Assembly (NCBI RefSeq): GCF_900167455.1 | Contig: NZ_FUWJ01000001.1 | Span: 1,612,001 to 1,676,000 of the forward strand | Reading direction: 5' to 3' | DNA: 64,000 bases | From: Enhydrobacter aerosaccus | Lineage (GTDB): Bacteria; Pseudomonadota; Alphaproteobacteria; Reyranellales; Reyranellaceae | Shown here: piece after piece, positions 18,181 to 27,454 of the stretch | How the letters are laid out: each line of letters begins with the position of its first letter | How positions within the stretch are numbered: the stretch's first letter is position 1 | Notes under the pieces: model-generated | Database searches by the model: none | The model's input: only the letters and a program-made list of their open reading frames with translations | Told to the model about the DNA's origin: nothing | Made by a program: the position numbers and the translations under genes

Positions 18181-19140
18181 CTACTCCGCCGCCATCTTCG
18201 AGCCGCGTCCCGCGTCCGCCAGACGGCGTTCCAGTCGCTCGATCATGTTCTCGAGCTCGGCCTTGTCCGTCGCCGTCAGCGACGATCCCGGCGCCCTTTG
18301 CTTTGGACTCTTGATCGCACCGCGCCGGAACAGCACTTCCTTGCGCAAGGCCAAGCCGATCGCCGGCTGCACTTCGTGCCGCACCAGCGGCAGATAGATA
18401 TCGAACAGGTCCTCAGCCTCCTCGGCCTTGCCGGAAGCGAACAGGTCATAGACCTTGACCAGCATCTCCGGCCAGGCAAATCCCGTCATGGCACCGTCGG
18501 CACCGCGTCGCAGCTCCTGCGGATAGTAGAGACCGCCGTTGCCGACCAGGATCGAGACGCGACGACGGCCGGGCTTCTTTTCGCTCTCGCGCACGCGAGT
18601 GAGCTTGGCGAGGCCGGGCGCATCCTCGTGCTTCAGCATCACGAGCTGCTTGAAGTCGTCGACCAGCCGCTCGAAGACGGTCGGCGGCAGATAGACTCCC
18701 GTAGCCTGCGGATAATCCTGATAGACGACGGGGATGTCGGGCCCCAGCGCCTGGAAGACCTGCGCATAGTAATTGTAGATGCCGTCATCGCCCTTCAGAC
18801 CCGGAGGTGGCGCCACCATGACGCCGGCGGCCCCAGCGATCATCACCTCGTGCGCCAGGCGTCGGACATTCTCGAGGCCGGCATGGCTTACGCCGACGAT
18901 GACCTGGCGACTGCCGACACGGCCGATCACGCGCTTCACGACGTCGATCGATTCCTCGCCCGTCAGCTTATGCGCCTCGCCCATCATGCCGAGCAGCGTG
19001 AATCCATGTACGCCGCAGCCCAAATAAAAATCGGTCAGCGTGTCGACGCTCTGCAGATCAAGCGCGCCGTCGTCCGTGAACGGCGTGGCGGCGATGATGA
19101 AGACGCCTTTGGCCTGCTCTGTGAGTTTTCCTGAAGACAT
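18181..19140 (-). CDS. DapA-family (DHDPS/N-acetylneuraminate lyase superfamily) aldolase
   Basis: 319 residues, class I aldolase (beta/alpha)8 barrel. The Schiff-base lysine is K170 in V-M-L-K-H-E-D, the conserved tyrosine Y140 in V-V-Y-Q-D-Y-P. The canonical G-T-T-G-E loop that binds the 2-keto acid is changed to G-M-M-G-E (51-55), so this is probably not lysine-pathway DHDPS. A C-terminal 50-residue Arg/Glu helical extension is unusual for the family. It is the first gene of the operon with hydantoinase, carbamoylase and flavin reductase, suggesting cleavage or condensation of the keto-acid skeleton released later in the pathway. Confidence 0.85.
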   Translation of the reverse strand: MSSGKLTEQAKGVFIIAATPFTDDGALDLQSVDTLTDFYLGCGVHGFTLLGMMGEAHKLTGEESIDVVKRVIGRVGSRQVIVGVSHAGLENVRRLAHEVMIAGAAGVMVAPPPGLKGDDGIYNYYAQVFQALGPDIPVVYQDYPQATGVYLPPTVFERLVDDFKQLVMLKHEDAPGLAKLTRVRESEKKPGRRRVSILVGNGGLYYPQELRRGADGAMTGFAWPEMLVKVYDLFASGKAEEAEDLFDIYLPLVRHEVQPAIGLALRKEVLFRRGAIKSPKQRAPGSSLTATDKAELENMIERLERRLADAGRGSKMAAE

Positions 19141-19199
19141 GACAATTTTCCCGGCGCGTTTCTTGCAGCGATTGTGCCAGCCGTCCCACGCTTGTCGAG

Positions 19200-19212
19200 C
19201 GAGACGGTCTCG
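19200..19212. promoter_or_regulatory. Palindrome in the divergent promoter of the hydantoin cluster
   Basis: CGAGAC-G-GTCTCG is a perfect 13-base palindrome 60 bases upstream of the DapA-family start and 40 bases upstream of the first permease start. A dimeric repressor could bind here and control both directions. No regulator gene lies in the cluster, so the factor is unknown. Confidence 0.4.
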
Positions 19213-19252
19213 GCCACTGTCTTAGCGGGGAAAGGGGCAGGTTTCGAACGAA

Positions 19253-20191
19253 ATGGCGCGGCATATCGCTCATCGGCTGGTGATTTCTCTTCCTGTCTTG
19301 CTCGGAGTATTGCTGATCGGCTTTCTATTGCTGCAGGTCGTGCCTACCGATCCGGCAACCGTTTCTGCCGGTCCTAGCGCCACAAAGGCCGACATCGAGG
19401 CGATCCGCCAGGAGATGGGCCTCGACAAACCGCTCTATGTGCAATTCGGCAAGTATCTCGTTCGAGTGCTGCAGCTCGATCTCGGCCGCTCGATGATTTC
19501 CAATCGCACGGTCGCCGAGGAAATCGGCAATACCTTGTGGCCGACGATCGAGCTGATGTTGGCGAGCCTGATCTGGGCGGCGCCGCTTGGAATCGTACTG
19601 GGTACCCTCGCTGCGCGAAAGCGCGGGACCTTGATAGATCGCGCCATCATGGCCCTGTCGGTGATGGGCGTGTCCGTGCCGGTATTCTGGGTCGGGCTGC
19701 TGCTGATCCAGCATGTCGGCGGTGCCGGATGGTTGCCGTTCCAGGGTCGCGACGGACCGATTTGGACCCCGACCGGCCTCAAGAGCATCATCCTGCCCGC
19801 AGTGACCCTCGGCGCCATCTTCGTGGGTCCGGTGGCGCGCATGACGCGCACCTCCCTCCTCGAGACGCTGAACGCCGATTACGTGCGTACCGCGCGGGCG
19901 AAGGGCGCCTCCGACTGGCGGGTTACGATACGCCATGCCTTGCGCAATGCGTTGATCCCCGTCGTCACCCTGATCGGCTTGCAGATCGGCTTCCTGCTGG
20001 GCGGCTCGGTGGTCACCGAGACCATGTTCTCCTGGCCGGGCGTGGGACGCATGGCGGTGGGCGCCATTACCTCGAGCGATTTTCCACTGGCTCAAGGTTC
20101 TATCCTGATCCTCGCGATCGGCTATATGGTCGTGAACCTGCTGGTCGACGTGCTCTACGCCTATCTCGATCCTCGGATAGCCAGAACTTGA
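19253..20191 (+). CDS. Peptide/nickel-type ABC transporter permease (DppB-like)
   Basis: 312 residues with about six membrane helices. Typical DppB features: N-terminal R-H-I-A-H-R-L-V-I-S-L-P-V-L-L-G-V, M-G-L-D-K-P-L-Y-V-Q-F, and EAA loop Y-V-R-T-A-R-A-K-G-A-S-D-W-R-V-T-I-R-H-A-L-R-N-A. It forms a heterodimeric channel with the next gene, 7 bases downstream. First gene of a six-gene plus-strand operon divergent from the hydantoinase operon. Confidence 0.93.
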   Translation: MARHIAHRLVISLPVLLGVLLIGFLLLQVVPTDPATVSAGPSATKADIEAIRQEMGLDKPLYVQFGKYLVRVLQLDLGRSMISNRTVAEEIGNTLWPTIELMLASLIWAAPLGIVLGTLAARKRGTLIDRAIMALSVMGVSVPVFWVGLLLIQHVGGAGWLPFQGRDGPIWTPTGLKSIILPAVTLGAIFVGPVARMTRTSLLETLNADYVRTARAKGASDWRVTIRHALRNALIPVVTLIGLQIGFLLGGSVVTETMFSWPGVGRMAVGAITSSDFPLAQGSILILAIGYMVVNLLVDVLYAYLDPRIART

Positions 20192-20198
20192 GCATCCC

Positions 20199-21104
20199 AT
20201 GACCGATGCCGCCTTGCCGCTCCAGAGTGACGCCGATCAGCGCGCAATCGCCATTCTCCGCCGCAAGAACGCGGTGTGGCGCCGGATTCTGCGGGATCCA
20301 CCCGCCGCGATCGCTGCCTTCTTCCTCTTCCTACTCGTGGCGGCTGCGCTGCTGGCGCCCTGGATCGCTCCGTTCGATCCCTATGCCAGCAACATGCGCT
20401 ATCGCCTCTGCGGCATTGGCTCAGCGCGCTGTGCCCAGTTCCTGCTCGGTGCCGACCAGACCGGGCGCGACATGGTGAGCCGGCTTCTGTTCGGCTTGCG
20501 CTCCACCCTCGCCATCGGCGTGATCGCCGTCATGGTCGGCGGCGGCATCGGCACGTCGATCGGATTGCTGGCCGCCTATTATCGTCGCCTCGACACGCCC
20601 TTGATGCGTCTGGTCGACGTCTTGCTCTCCTTCCCGCCAATCCTGTTCGGCCTTGCCATTGCAGCCGTCGTCGGGGCCGGCCTTCCCGGCCTGGTGCTGG
20701 CGCTGTGCGTCACCTCCATCCCCACGATCGCACGCATCGCCCGAGGTGCTGCGGCGTCGGTGATGCAGCAGGAATATATGGAAGCTGGCCGTGCCGTCGG
20801 ATTGGGGGACGGTGCCCTGATCTGGCGCTATCTCGCCATCAACTGTTGGCCGACGATCCTGATCTACATGACGCTGCAGCTCGGGCAGGCGATCTTGCTA
20901 GGCGCCGCCCTGTCCTTCCTGGGCCTTGGCGCCCAGCCACCGGTCGCCGAACTGGGCAGCATGGCCGCCGACGGCCGCAAGTTCCTGACCATCGCGCCGC
21001 ACGTGTCGACATTGCCGTGCGCGGTGATCTTCCTGGTCGTTCTCGCCTTCAACATTCTCGGCGACGCCTTGCGCGACGCTCTCGATCCCAAGCTCAGGCA
21101 ATAG
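20199..21104 (+). CDS. Peptide/nickel-type ABC transporter permease (DppC-like)
   Basis: 301 residues. The N-terminal cytoplasmic segment with W-R-R-I-L-R-D-P-P-A-A-I-A-A and first helix are those of the OppC_N domain. Further on are L-L-G-A-D-Q-T-G-R-D-M-V-S-R-L-L-F-G, the DppC signature, and EAA loop Y-M-E-A-G-R-A-V-G. It partners with the upstream DppB-like subunit. The stop lies 9 bases before the solute-binding-protein gene, with AGGAGG ahead of that start. Confidence 0.93.
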   Translation: MTDAALPLQSDADQRAIAILRRKNAVWRRILRDPPAAIAAFFLFLLVAAALLAPWIAPFDPYASNMRYRLCGIGSARCAQFLLGADQTGRDMVSRLLFGLRSTLAIGVIAVMVGGGIGTSIGLLAAYYRRLDTPLMRLVDVLLSFPPILFGLAIAAVVGAGLPGLVLALCVTSIPTIARIARGAAASVMQQEYMEAGRAVGLGDGALIWRYLAINCWPTILIYMTLQLGQAILLGAALSFLGLGAQPPVAELGSMAADGRKFLTIAPHVSTLPCAVIFLVVLAFNILGDALRDALDPKLRQ

Positions 21105-21113
21105 GAGGGCAAT

Positions 21114-22694
21114 ATGAGTAAGCGTTTCATGTGGGCAACGCTCGCCGCGATGGCGACCGCCGTGACGGCGGCAACACCGGCTTTCGCGCAGAGGACCGTG
21201 ACCATCCTGCGGGAGATCGACACCGACCGGTATGATCCGCATAAGTCGACCTCACGGTCGGGTGCGGAAGTCATCTACATGATGGGCGACACGCTGGTGA
21301 ATCTCGACTTCGACATGAAGACACTGAAGCCCGGCCTCGCCAAGAGCTGGTCGGTGTCGCCGGACGGTCTCACCTATACCTTCAAGCTGCGCGACGACGT
21401 CTCCTTCTGCAGCGGCAAGAAGTTGACGGCCAAGGATGTGGTGGCGACCTATGAGCGCTGGCTCGACCCGGAGACCAAGGGCCTGGTGAAATGGCGCATG
21501 GGCGATGTCGACAAGGTCTCGGCGCCTGACGATTACACCGTCGAATACAAGCTCAAGAAGCCGTTCTCCGAACTGCTCTACCAGATGACGCAGTACTTCC
21601 ACACCATCATCAATGTCGAGCAGGCGAAGCAGCTCGGGGCGGATTTCGGAGTGAAGGGCTTCGACGGAACCGGTCCCTACTGCTTCGAAAGCTGGACCCC
21701 GCGCGATTCGACCGTGCTGACCAAGCATGCCGGCTACAAGTGGGGCCCGCCGATCTACCCGTACACCGAAGCGCAGGTCGACAAGGTGGTCTGGAAGATC
21801 ATGCCTGAAGAGAATACGCGCGTAACCGCGCTCCAGACCGACCCGTCCGACGCCAGCCAGTACGTTCCCTACTGGGCGCTCAAGGATCTCATGGCCGACA
21901 AGAAGCTCTCGGTCACCAAGGCCGAGAACTACTTCTGGACCTACTTCATCGGCTTCAAGGTCGATCACGCGTTGGTCAGCGATATTCGCGTACGCGAAGC
22001 GCTCAACCTGGCCGTCGATCAGAAGGCCATCACGGACGCGGTCACCTTCGGCTTCGCCGAGCCAGCCGACACGATGCTCGAGCCCGGCGTGCTCGATTAC
22101 AACGGCAAGCTCGACAAGACCCTGTACGGCGAGAACGTCAAGAAGGCTGAAGCTCTGCTGGACGAGGCGGGCTGGAAGAAAGGCCCGGATGGCTTCCGCT
22201 ACAAGGACGGCAAGAAGCTGGCCCCGGTCCTGTACGGCATCTCGGGCGCCTTCAAGGAGATCGCCGAGGCGGTCCAGGGAGATCTGCGCAAGGTCGGTGT
22301 CGATCTCCAGATACAGCTGTTCGATGCGACCGTCGCCTGGGGCAAGCTCGCCACGCAGGAGTTCGATGCCTTCGGCATGAGCTTCCCCTATGTCAGCGCC
22401 GGCGACGCCCTGAACCTCTACTTCCGGTCGGCCAACGTCCCCACGCCCAACCGCATGAACTGGAAGGACAAGGAGACGGACGATCTGCTCGACAAGGGCA
22501 TGACGGCCACGGACGACGCGACCCGCGCCGCTGCCTACGAAGCGGTCCAGAAGAAGGTCCACGACGCCTTCGTGTGGATCCCTCTATTCCACGAACCGCT
22601 GTTCATCGTCGCCGGCTCCAACCTCAAGCCGATCAAGGCACACGGCAACTACGGCTGCGGCTTCTACAAGGGGCTGGGCATCGCCTTCAAATAA
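21114..22694 (+). CDS. Peptide/nickel-type ABC solute-binding protein (SBP family 5)
   Basis: 526 residues. Signal peptide with cleavage after A-F-A-Q. SBP_bac_5 landmarks: I-D-T-D-R-Y-D-P-H near the N-terminus, L-V-N-L-D-F, L-A-K-S-W-S-V-S-P-D-G-L-T-Y-T-F-K-L-R, and D-F-G-V-K-G-F-D-G-T-G-P-Y. It binds substrate for the DppBC-like channel. Family members bind peptides, but also opines, nickel chelates and heterocycles. With hydantoinase and deaminase-like genes on both sides, a cyclic nitrogenous ligand is plausible here (inference). Confidence 0.92.
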   Translation: MSKRFMWATLAAMATAVTAATPAFAQRTVTILREIDTDRYDPHKSTSRSGAEVIYMMGDTLVNLDFDMKTLKPGLAKSWSVSPDGLTYTFKLRDDVSFCSGKKLTAKDVVATYERWLDPETKGLVKWRMGDVDKVSAPDDYTVEYKLKKPFSELLYQMTQYFHTIINVEQAKQLGADFGVKGFDGTGPYCFESWTPRDSTVLTKHAGYKWGPPIYPYTEAQVDKVVWKIMPEENTRVTALQTDPSDASQYVPYWALKDLMADKKLSVTKAENYFWTYFIGFKVDHALVSDIRVREALNLAVDQKAITDAVTFGFAEPADTMLEPGVLDYNGKLDKTLYGENVKKAEALLDEAGWKKGPDGFRYKDGKKLAPVLYGISGAFKEIAEAVQGDLRKVGVDLQIQLFDATVAWGKLATQEFDAFGMSFPYVSAGDALNLYFRSANVPTPNRMNWKDKETDDLLDKGMTATDDATRAAAYEAVQKKVHDAFVWIPLFHEPLFIVAGSNLKPIKAHGNYGCGFYKGLGIAFK

Positions 22695-22704
22695 TGGTCC
22701 TGAC

Positions 22705-22734
22705 GCCTTCCTCCTCCTGTCGGAGGAGGAAGGC
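22705..22734 (+). other. Strong intercistronic hairpin after the solute-binding-protein gene
   Basis: GCCTTCCTCCTCC/GGAGGAGGAAGGC, a perfect 13-bp stem with loop TGTC, 10 bases after the SBP stop and 33 bases before the amidohydrolase start. There is no T-tract. Such hairpins after SBP genes commonly protect the upstream message or cause partial termination, giving more SBP than downstream proteins. Confidence 0.65.
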
Positions 22735-22767
22735 GATACGCCGAATGGATGGAGGAATGGAGCAATC

Positions 22768-24231
22768 ATGAAGACGACCAAGATCGCCGGCCTCGACCAT
22801 GTCGTCGCCTGGGACGATGCGGAACAGCGGCATGTCTATCTCGACAGTGCCGATCTCGTGTTCAAGGGCAACGAGATCGTGCATGTCGGACCGGGCTATG
22901 GCGGTCCCGTCGACACGACCATCGACGGCAAGGGCTTCATGGCAATCCCGGGCTTCGTCAACGTTCACAGCCATCCCTTCTCGGAACCGGCCAACAAGGG
23001 GCTGACGGAGGAGTATGGCAGCGACAAGCTGGGCCAGAGCTCGCTCTACGAATATCTCACCGTATTCGGGCTGGCGCCGGAGGACGCCGGCCCCTCGACG
23101 CAGGTGGCGATGTCGGAGCTTCTGAAGAGCGGCGTCACGACCATCACCGATCTGTCGATGGCGCGCGACGGCTGGGTCGACGATCTCGCCAAGACCGGCA
23201 TTCGCGCCGTCGTCTGTCCAATGATGCGCCAGGGCGCCTGGTACACCAAGAACGGCTACACGGTCGAATATGCCTGGGACGAGAAGGCCGGCGAGAAAGC
23301 CTTCGAAGCGTCGATGAAGACCATCGATGAGGCGATCCGGCATCCGAGCGGCCGCATCGGTGCCATGGCCGGGCCGGCGCAGATCGATACCTGCCACGAG
23401 GGCTTCTTCCGCGAATCGCTCCAGGAGGCGAAGAAGCGCGGCATACCGATGCAGACCCATGCCTGCCAGGCGGTGGTCGAGTTCCACGAGATGATGCATC
23501 GCCATGGCAAGACGCCCATCGAGTGGCTGGGCGCGATCGGCGTTCTGGGGCCAGACTTGATCATCGGTCACGGCATCTTCCTCAACGACCATCCGCAGAT
23601 CCACTATCCACACGGCAACGACTTCGAGCGACTGCGCGATTCGGGCGCGTCCGTGGCCCATTGCCCAACCGTGTTCGTGCGCCGTGCCATGGTGATGAAT
23701 TCGCTCGGCCGCTACATGAATGCCGGCATCACCGTCGGCATCGGAACGGATACCTTTCCCCACAACATGGTCGACGAGATCCGGCTCGCCTGCTACGTCG
23801 CGCGCGCCTTCACCGGCAACTACAAGATGGGCACCACTCGGCATGCCTTCGAGGCCGCCACGATCGGCGGTGCCAAGATGCTGCGCCGGCCCGATCTCGG
23901 TCGCCTGGCGCCCGGCTGCAAGGCAGACTTCTCGCTCGTCGACATGAACCATCCCTACATGCAGCCGAGCCACGAGCCGGTGCGCAGCCTGATCTATTCG
24001 GCAAGCGAGCGTGCCATCCGCCACGTCTATGTCGACGGTGCGCAGGTCGTGCGCGACGGCAAGGTGCTGACGATCGATGTCGAAGCCGCGACTGCGGGCT
24101 TGATCGAAGGCCAGCGGCGGCGCTTGAAGACCGTCAGCGAGCGGGATTGGGCCTGTCGGGATGCGGATGCGCTTTCACCGCCGGTTTACCTGACCAAGGA
24201 TCGGCTGCCGCAATCGAGGCCGGTAACATGA
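22768..24231 (+). CDS. TRZ/ATZ-type amidohydrolase (chlorohydrolase / deaminase family)
   Basis: 487 residues, amidohydrolase superfamily, mononuclear subtype. Metal ligands H67-x-H69 in N-V-H-S-H-P, H231 in Q-T-H-A-C-Q, H268 in I-I-G-H-G, and D328 in G-I-G-T-D-T. The Glu normally three residues after the third His in deaminases of this group is Q234 here. The N-terminal composite beta domain and C-terminal A-D-F-S-L-V-D are typical. Relatives deaminate or dechlorinate s-triazines, guanine, cytosine or melamine-like rings. Its place between SBP and ATPase genes of the same transporter links its substrate to what is imported. Confidence 0.85.
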   Translation: MKTTKIAGLDHVVAWDDAEQRHVYLDSADLVFKGNEIVHVGPGYGGPVDTTIDGKGFMAIPGFVNVHSHPFSEPANKGLTEEYGSDKLGQSSLYEYLTVFGLAPEDAGPSTQVAMSELLKSGVTTITDLSMARDGWVDDLAKTGIRAVVCPMMRQGAWYTKNGYTVEYAWDEKAGEKAFEASMKTIDEAIRHPSGRIGAMAGPAQIDTCHEGFFRESLQEAKKRGIPMQTHACQAVVEFHEMMHRHGKTPIEWLGAIGVLGPDLIIGHGIFLNDHPQIHYPHGNDFERLRDSGASVAHCPTVFVRRAMVMNSLGRYMNAGITVGIGTDTFPHNMVDEIRLACYVARAFTGNYKMGTTRHAFEAATIGGAKMLRRPDLGRLAPGCKADFSLVDMNHPYMQPSHEPVRSLIYSASERAIRHVYVDGAQVVRDGKVLTIDVEAATAGLIEGQRRRLKTVSERDWACRDADALSPPVYLTKDRLPQSRPVT

Positions 24232-24298
24232 CGACAGCCGTCTGGACCGCGGCCTTCCAGGCCACTGATGATCGGGCGAGCGGCAAGCTCGCGGTCCA

Positions 24299-25300
24299 AT
24301 GACCCCGCTTCTCGAAGTCGATTCCCTCAGGACCGAGTTCCGGTCGGGCGGCAACACCTTTGCAGCCGTGGATGGCGTCAGCTTCACGCTGGCACCAGGC
24401 GAGACGCTTGGCATCGTCGGGGAGTCCGGCTGCGGCAAGTCCGTGACCTCGCTGTCCATCATGCGACTTGTGCCCAACCCGCCGGGCCACATCACAGGTG
24501 GCGCCGTTCGGTTCCAGGGCCGCAACCTGCTCAATCTGCCCGAAGCGGAGATGCGCACTCTGCGGGGCGGCGCGATCTCGATGATCTTCCAGGAGCCGAT
24601 GACCAGCCTCAATCCCGTGCAGACGATCGGCGCGCAGATCATCGAAGGCATTCTGCTGCATCGCGCGGTCGGGCCGGCGGAAGCACGGGCGCGCGCGCTG
24701 GAGATGCTTCAGCTCGTGCGCATCCCCTCGCCCGAGACGCGTCTCGACGAATATCCGCACCAGCTTTCCGGCGGCATGCGCCAGCGAGTCATGATCGCCA
24801 TGGCGCTGGCTTGCGATCCGAAGGTGTTGATCGCCGACGAGCCGACGACGGCGCTCGATGTCACCATCCAAGCGCAGATCCTCGATCTACTGCGCGACCT
24901 GCGGGAACGGACCGGCACCGCCATCATGCTGATCACCCACGATCTCGGCGTCGTGGCCGAGCTGGCGCACCGCGTCATCGTCATGTATTCGGGGCGGATC
25001 GTCGAAGAGGCGCCGGTCGACCTGCTGTTCGCCGATCCGCAGCATCCCTATACGCTGGGCCTTCTGGGCTCCATCCCGCGGCTCGGCAGCGATGGCGACG
25101 AACGGCTGACGGCGATCGAAGGCACCGTTCCCAATCCCTTCGCCCTTCCTGCGGGATGTCGCTTCAGTCCACGCTGCCCGCTGGCCGACAGCCGCTGCCG
25201 CAGCGAGGCGCCACCGCTGCAAGAGATCGGCAAGGGACACCGTACGGCATGCTGGAAGGCACCACTCGACCAGACCCTGGCAGGAGCCGCCGCGGCATGA
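24299..25300 (+). CDS. Peptide/nickel-type ABC transporter ATPase (DppD/OppD-like)
   Basis: 333 residues. Walker A G-E-S-G-C-G-K-S, signature L-S-G-G-M-R-Q-R, Walker [15 protein letters not shown], and C-terminal oligopeptide-transporter domain with Cys cluster C-R-F-S-P-R-C-P-x6-C (iron-sulfur or structural). It energises the permeases at 19253-21104. The stop codon overlaps the start of the partner ATPase (ATGA at 25297-25300). Confidence 0.95.
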   Translation: MTPLLEVDSLRTEFRSGGNTFAAVDGVSFTLAPGETLGIVGESGCGKSVTSLSIMRLVPNPPGHITGGAVRFQGRNLLNLPEAEMRTLRGGAISMIFQEPMTSLNPVQTIGAQIIEGILLHRAVGPAEARARALEMLQLVRIPSPETRLDEYPHQLSGGMRQRVMIAMALACDPKVLIADEPTTALDVTIQAQILDLLRDLRERTGTAIMLITHDLGVVAELAHRVIVMYSGRIVEEAPVDLLFADPQHPYTLGLLGSIPRLGSDGDERLTAIEGTVPNPFALPAGCRFSPRCPLADSRCRSEAPPLQEIGKGHRTACWKAPLDQTLAGAAAA

Positions 25301-26361
25301 GCGAACCCCTCCTGTCCGTCGATGGCCTGGCCAAGCACTTCGCAGTGCATCGTGGCGTCCTGTTCCAAAACAAGATCGGCAGCGTGCGCGCCGTCGACGG
25401 TCTTTCCTTCGAGGTCGCCGAGGGCGAGACTTTGGCGCTCGTCGGGGAATCCGGGTGTGGCAAGTCCACGACGGGCCGCATGATCCTGCGCCTGATGGAG
25501 GCCAGTGCCGGCAGCATCCGCTTTGCCGGCAAGGACGTGCGTTCGCTCGACCGTCGCGCCTTGCGAGACCTCCGGCGCGACATTCAGATCATCTTCCAGG
25601 ACCCCTACGCTTCGCTGAACCCCCGCCTCACCGTCGGCGAGACCCTGGCCGAGCCGCTGCGGCTGCACGGCTTGGCCTCCGGGCCGAAGCTGCGCCAGCG
25701 CATCGATAGCCTGCTGGCCGAGGTCGGGCTCTCGCCGTGGCATGCGCTGCGCTATCCGCACGAATTTTCGGGTGGCCAGCGTCAGCGGATCGGCATCGCC
25801 CGCGCGCTTGCCTCCGAGCCCAAGCTCATCGTCTGCGACGAGCCCGTCTCGGCGCTGGACGTGTCGATCCAGGCGCAGGTGATCAACCTGCTGCAGGACC
25901 TCAAGGAGAAGCGCGGCCTCTCCTACATCTTCATTGCCCACGATCTCGCCGTGGTGCGCCATATCAGCGATCGCGTCGCCGTGATGTATCTCGGCAAGAT
26001 CGTCGAGCTGTCGCCGAAGCGGCAGCTGTTCGCCATGCCGCGTCATCCCTATACCCAGGCCCTGCTCTCGGCCGTGCCGGTGCCCGACCCGAGTGCCCAG
26101 CGGGCGCGCATCCGCCTCACCGGCGACATCCCGAGCCCGCTCAATCCGCCGTCAGGCTGCCGCTTCCACACGCGCTGCGCCTACGCCAAGGATCGGTGCA
26201 AGGTCGAAGAGCCAGCACTACGGCCAATCGGCCAGGAGGGAGAAAAGGTCGCCTGCCATTTTGCCGAGACCATTGTCCCGCCGACGCTGGTACCGGAGAA
26301 CGAACCGCCTTACGCCGCCCGGCTAGCGGCCTTGCGCAAATTCCGGCCAGCAACGGCGTGA
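25297..26361 (+). CDS. Peptide/nickel-type ABC transporter ATPase (DppF/OppF-like)
   Basis: 354 residues. It opens with [11 protein letters not shown] and the OppF-specific loop before V-R-A-V-D-G-L-S-F. Walker A is G-E-S-G-C-G-K-S-T, signature F-S-G-G-Q-R-Q-R, Walker [13 protein letters not shown], and the C-terminal domain has C-R-F-H-T-R-C. The start at 25297 is set by the 4-base overlap with the upstream ATPase; the open frame above it is a shadow of that gene. Last gene of the plus-strand operon; its stop abuts the convergent oxidoreductase stop. Confidence 0.95.
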   Translation: MSEPLLSVDGLAKHFAVHRGVLFQNKIGSVRAVDGLSFEVAEGETLALVGESGCGKSTTGRMILRLMEASAGSIRFAGKDVRSLDRRALRDLRRDIQIIFQDPYASLNPRLTVGETLAEPLRLHGLASGPKLRQRIDSLLAEVGLSPWHALRYPHEFSGGQRQRIGIARALASEPKLIVCDEPVSALDVSIQAQVINLLQDLKEKRGLSYIFIAHDLAVVRHISDRVAVMYLGKIVELSPKRQLFAMPRHPYTQALLSAVPVPDPSAQRARIRLTGDIPSPLNPPSGCRFHTRCAYAKDRCKVEEPALRPIGQEGEKVACHFAETIVPPTLVPENEPPYAARLAALRKFRPATA

Positions 26362-27411
26362 TCAGGCGGCGGGCACGCCCGAAGTCGTCGAGTATTCGAA
26401 GTGCAGCGGCTGCTCGGGATGGATCAGGCCATAGGCAGAGCGCGCAGCAACGGCGGCCTCGGCGAAGCCGGTGAGGATCAACTTCAGTTTGCCGGGATAG
26501 GTCACGACATCGCCGACCGCGAACAGTCCCGGCCGGTTGGTCGCCGCCGTGGCGGGGTCGATCGAGATCTGATTGCGCTCCAGCGCCAGGCCCCACTCGG
26601 CGATCGGCCCCAAGGACATCGACAGGCCGAAGAACGGCAGCAGGATATCGGCCGGGATCTTCTTCTCCACGCCGTCCAGGGTTGCGACATTCACCGCCAT
26701 GAGCCGCCCGTCGACGCCATCGAGGCTCTGGAGCTGATAGGGAACCACGAGGTCGATCTTGCCGGCTGCAACCAGCGCCTTGAGCCGAGACTCGCTCTCC
26801 GGCGCGGCGCGGAACCGATCGCGGCGATGCACCACCGAGACCCGGGCCGCGACCTCGGCGAGCGACAAGGCCCAATCCACCGCCGTGTCGCCGCCACCGG
26901 CGATGACGACTCGCTTGCCGCGGAAGCTCTCACGCTGCGTGACGTAGTAGAAGACGCTTTTGCCTTCGAACGCTTCGATGCCGTCGAGCGGCGGTCGGTT
27001 CGGCCCGAAGGCGCCAACGCCGGCCGCGACGATCACGGCGCGAGCCTGGATCACCGTTCCTTTGGATGTGGTGAGCTGCCAGAAGCCACCGGTGGCCGGC
27101 TCGAGCGACTGAACCTGTTGGCCAAGATGATAGACCGGCTGGAATGGCGCTGCCTGGGCCTTCAGCCGGACGATGAGCTCGGCCGCCTCGACGCGCGGAA
27201 AGCCCGGAATGTCGTAGATCGGCTTTTCGGGATAGAGCGCGGTGCATTGGCCGCCGACGTCTTCCAGCACATCGACCACATGGCAGCGGAGCCGAACCAT
27301 GCCGCACTCGAACACCGCAAACAGGCCGACCGGCCCTGCGCCCACGATCACGACGTCGGTCTGATGCATATGCCCGTTGTTCATGCCCATAAGCTGGCCG
27401 ATCCGCCCCAC
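26362..27411 (-). CDS. FAD/NAD(P)-dependent oxidoreductase (ferredoxin-NADP reductase, TrxR-like)
   Basis: About 349 residues (or 342 from the second Met). Rossmann FAD site V-V-I-V-G-A-G-P-V-G-L-F near the start and NADPH site V-V-I-A-G-G-G-D-T-A-V-D-W near 170. The redox-active C-x-x-C of thioredoxin reductases is absent at the equivalent place, and the C-terminal G-D-V-V-T-Y-P-G-K-L-K-L-I is that of ferredoxin/flavodoxin-NADP reductases of the TrxR-like type. It passes electrons between NADPH and ferredoxin or flavodoxin. A possible electron supply for the nearby ISC ferredoxin, but not linked to it. Confidence 0.88.
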   Translation of the reverse strand: MGRIGQLMGMNNGHMHQTDVVIVGAGPVGLFAVFECGMVRLRCHVVDVLEDVGGQCTALYPEKPIYDIPGFPRVEAAELIVRLKAQAAPFQPVYHLGQQVQSLEPATGGFWQLTTSKGTVIQARAVIVAAGVGAFGPNRPPLDGIEAFEGKSVFYYVTQRESFRGKRVVIAGGGDTAVDWALSLAEVAARVSVVHRRDRFRAAPESESRLKALVAAGKIDLVVPYQLQSLDGVDGRLMAVNVATLDGVEKKIPADILLPFFGLSMSLGPIAEWGLALERNQISIDPATAATNRPGLFAVGDVVTYPGKLKLILTGFAEAAVAARSAYGLIHPEQPLHFEYSTTSGVPAA

Positions 27412-27454
27412 AATGGAAAGGCCCCGGCCGGGAGTCCGACCGAGGCCTGAAAAA

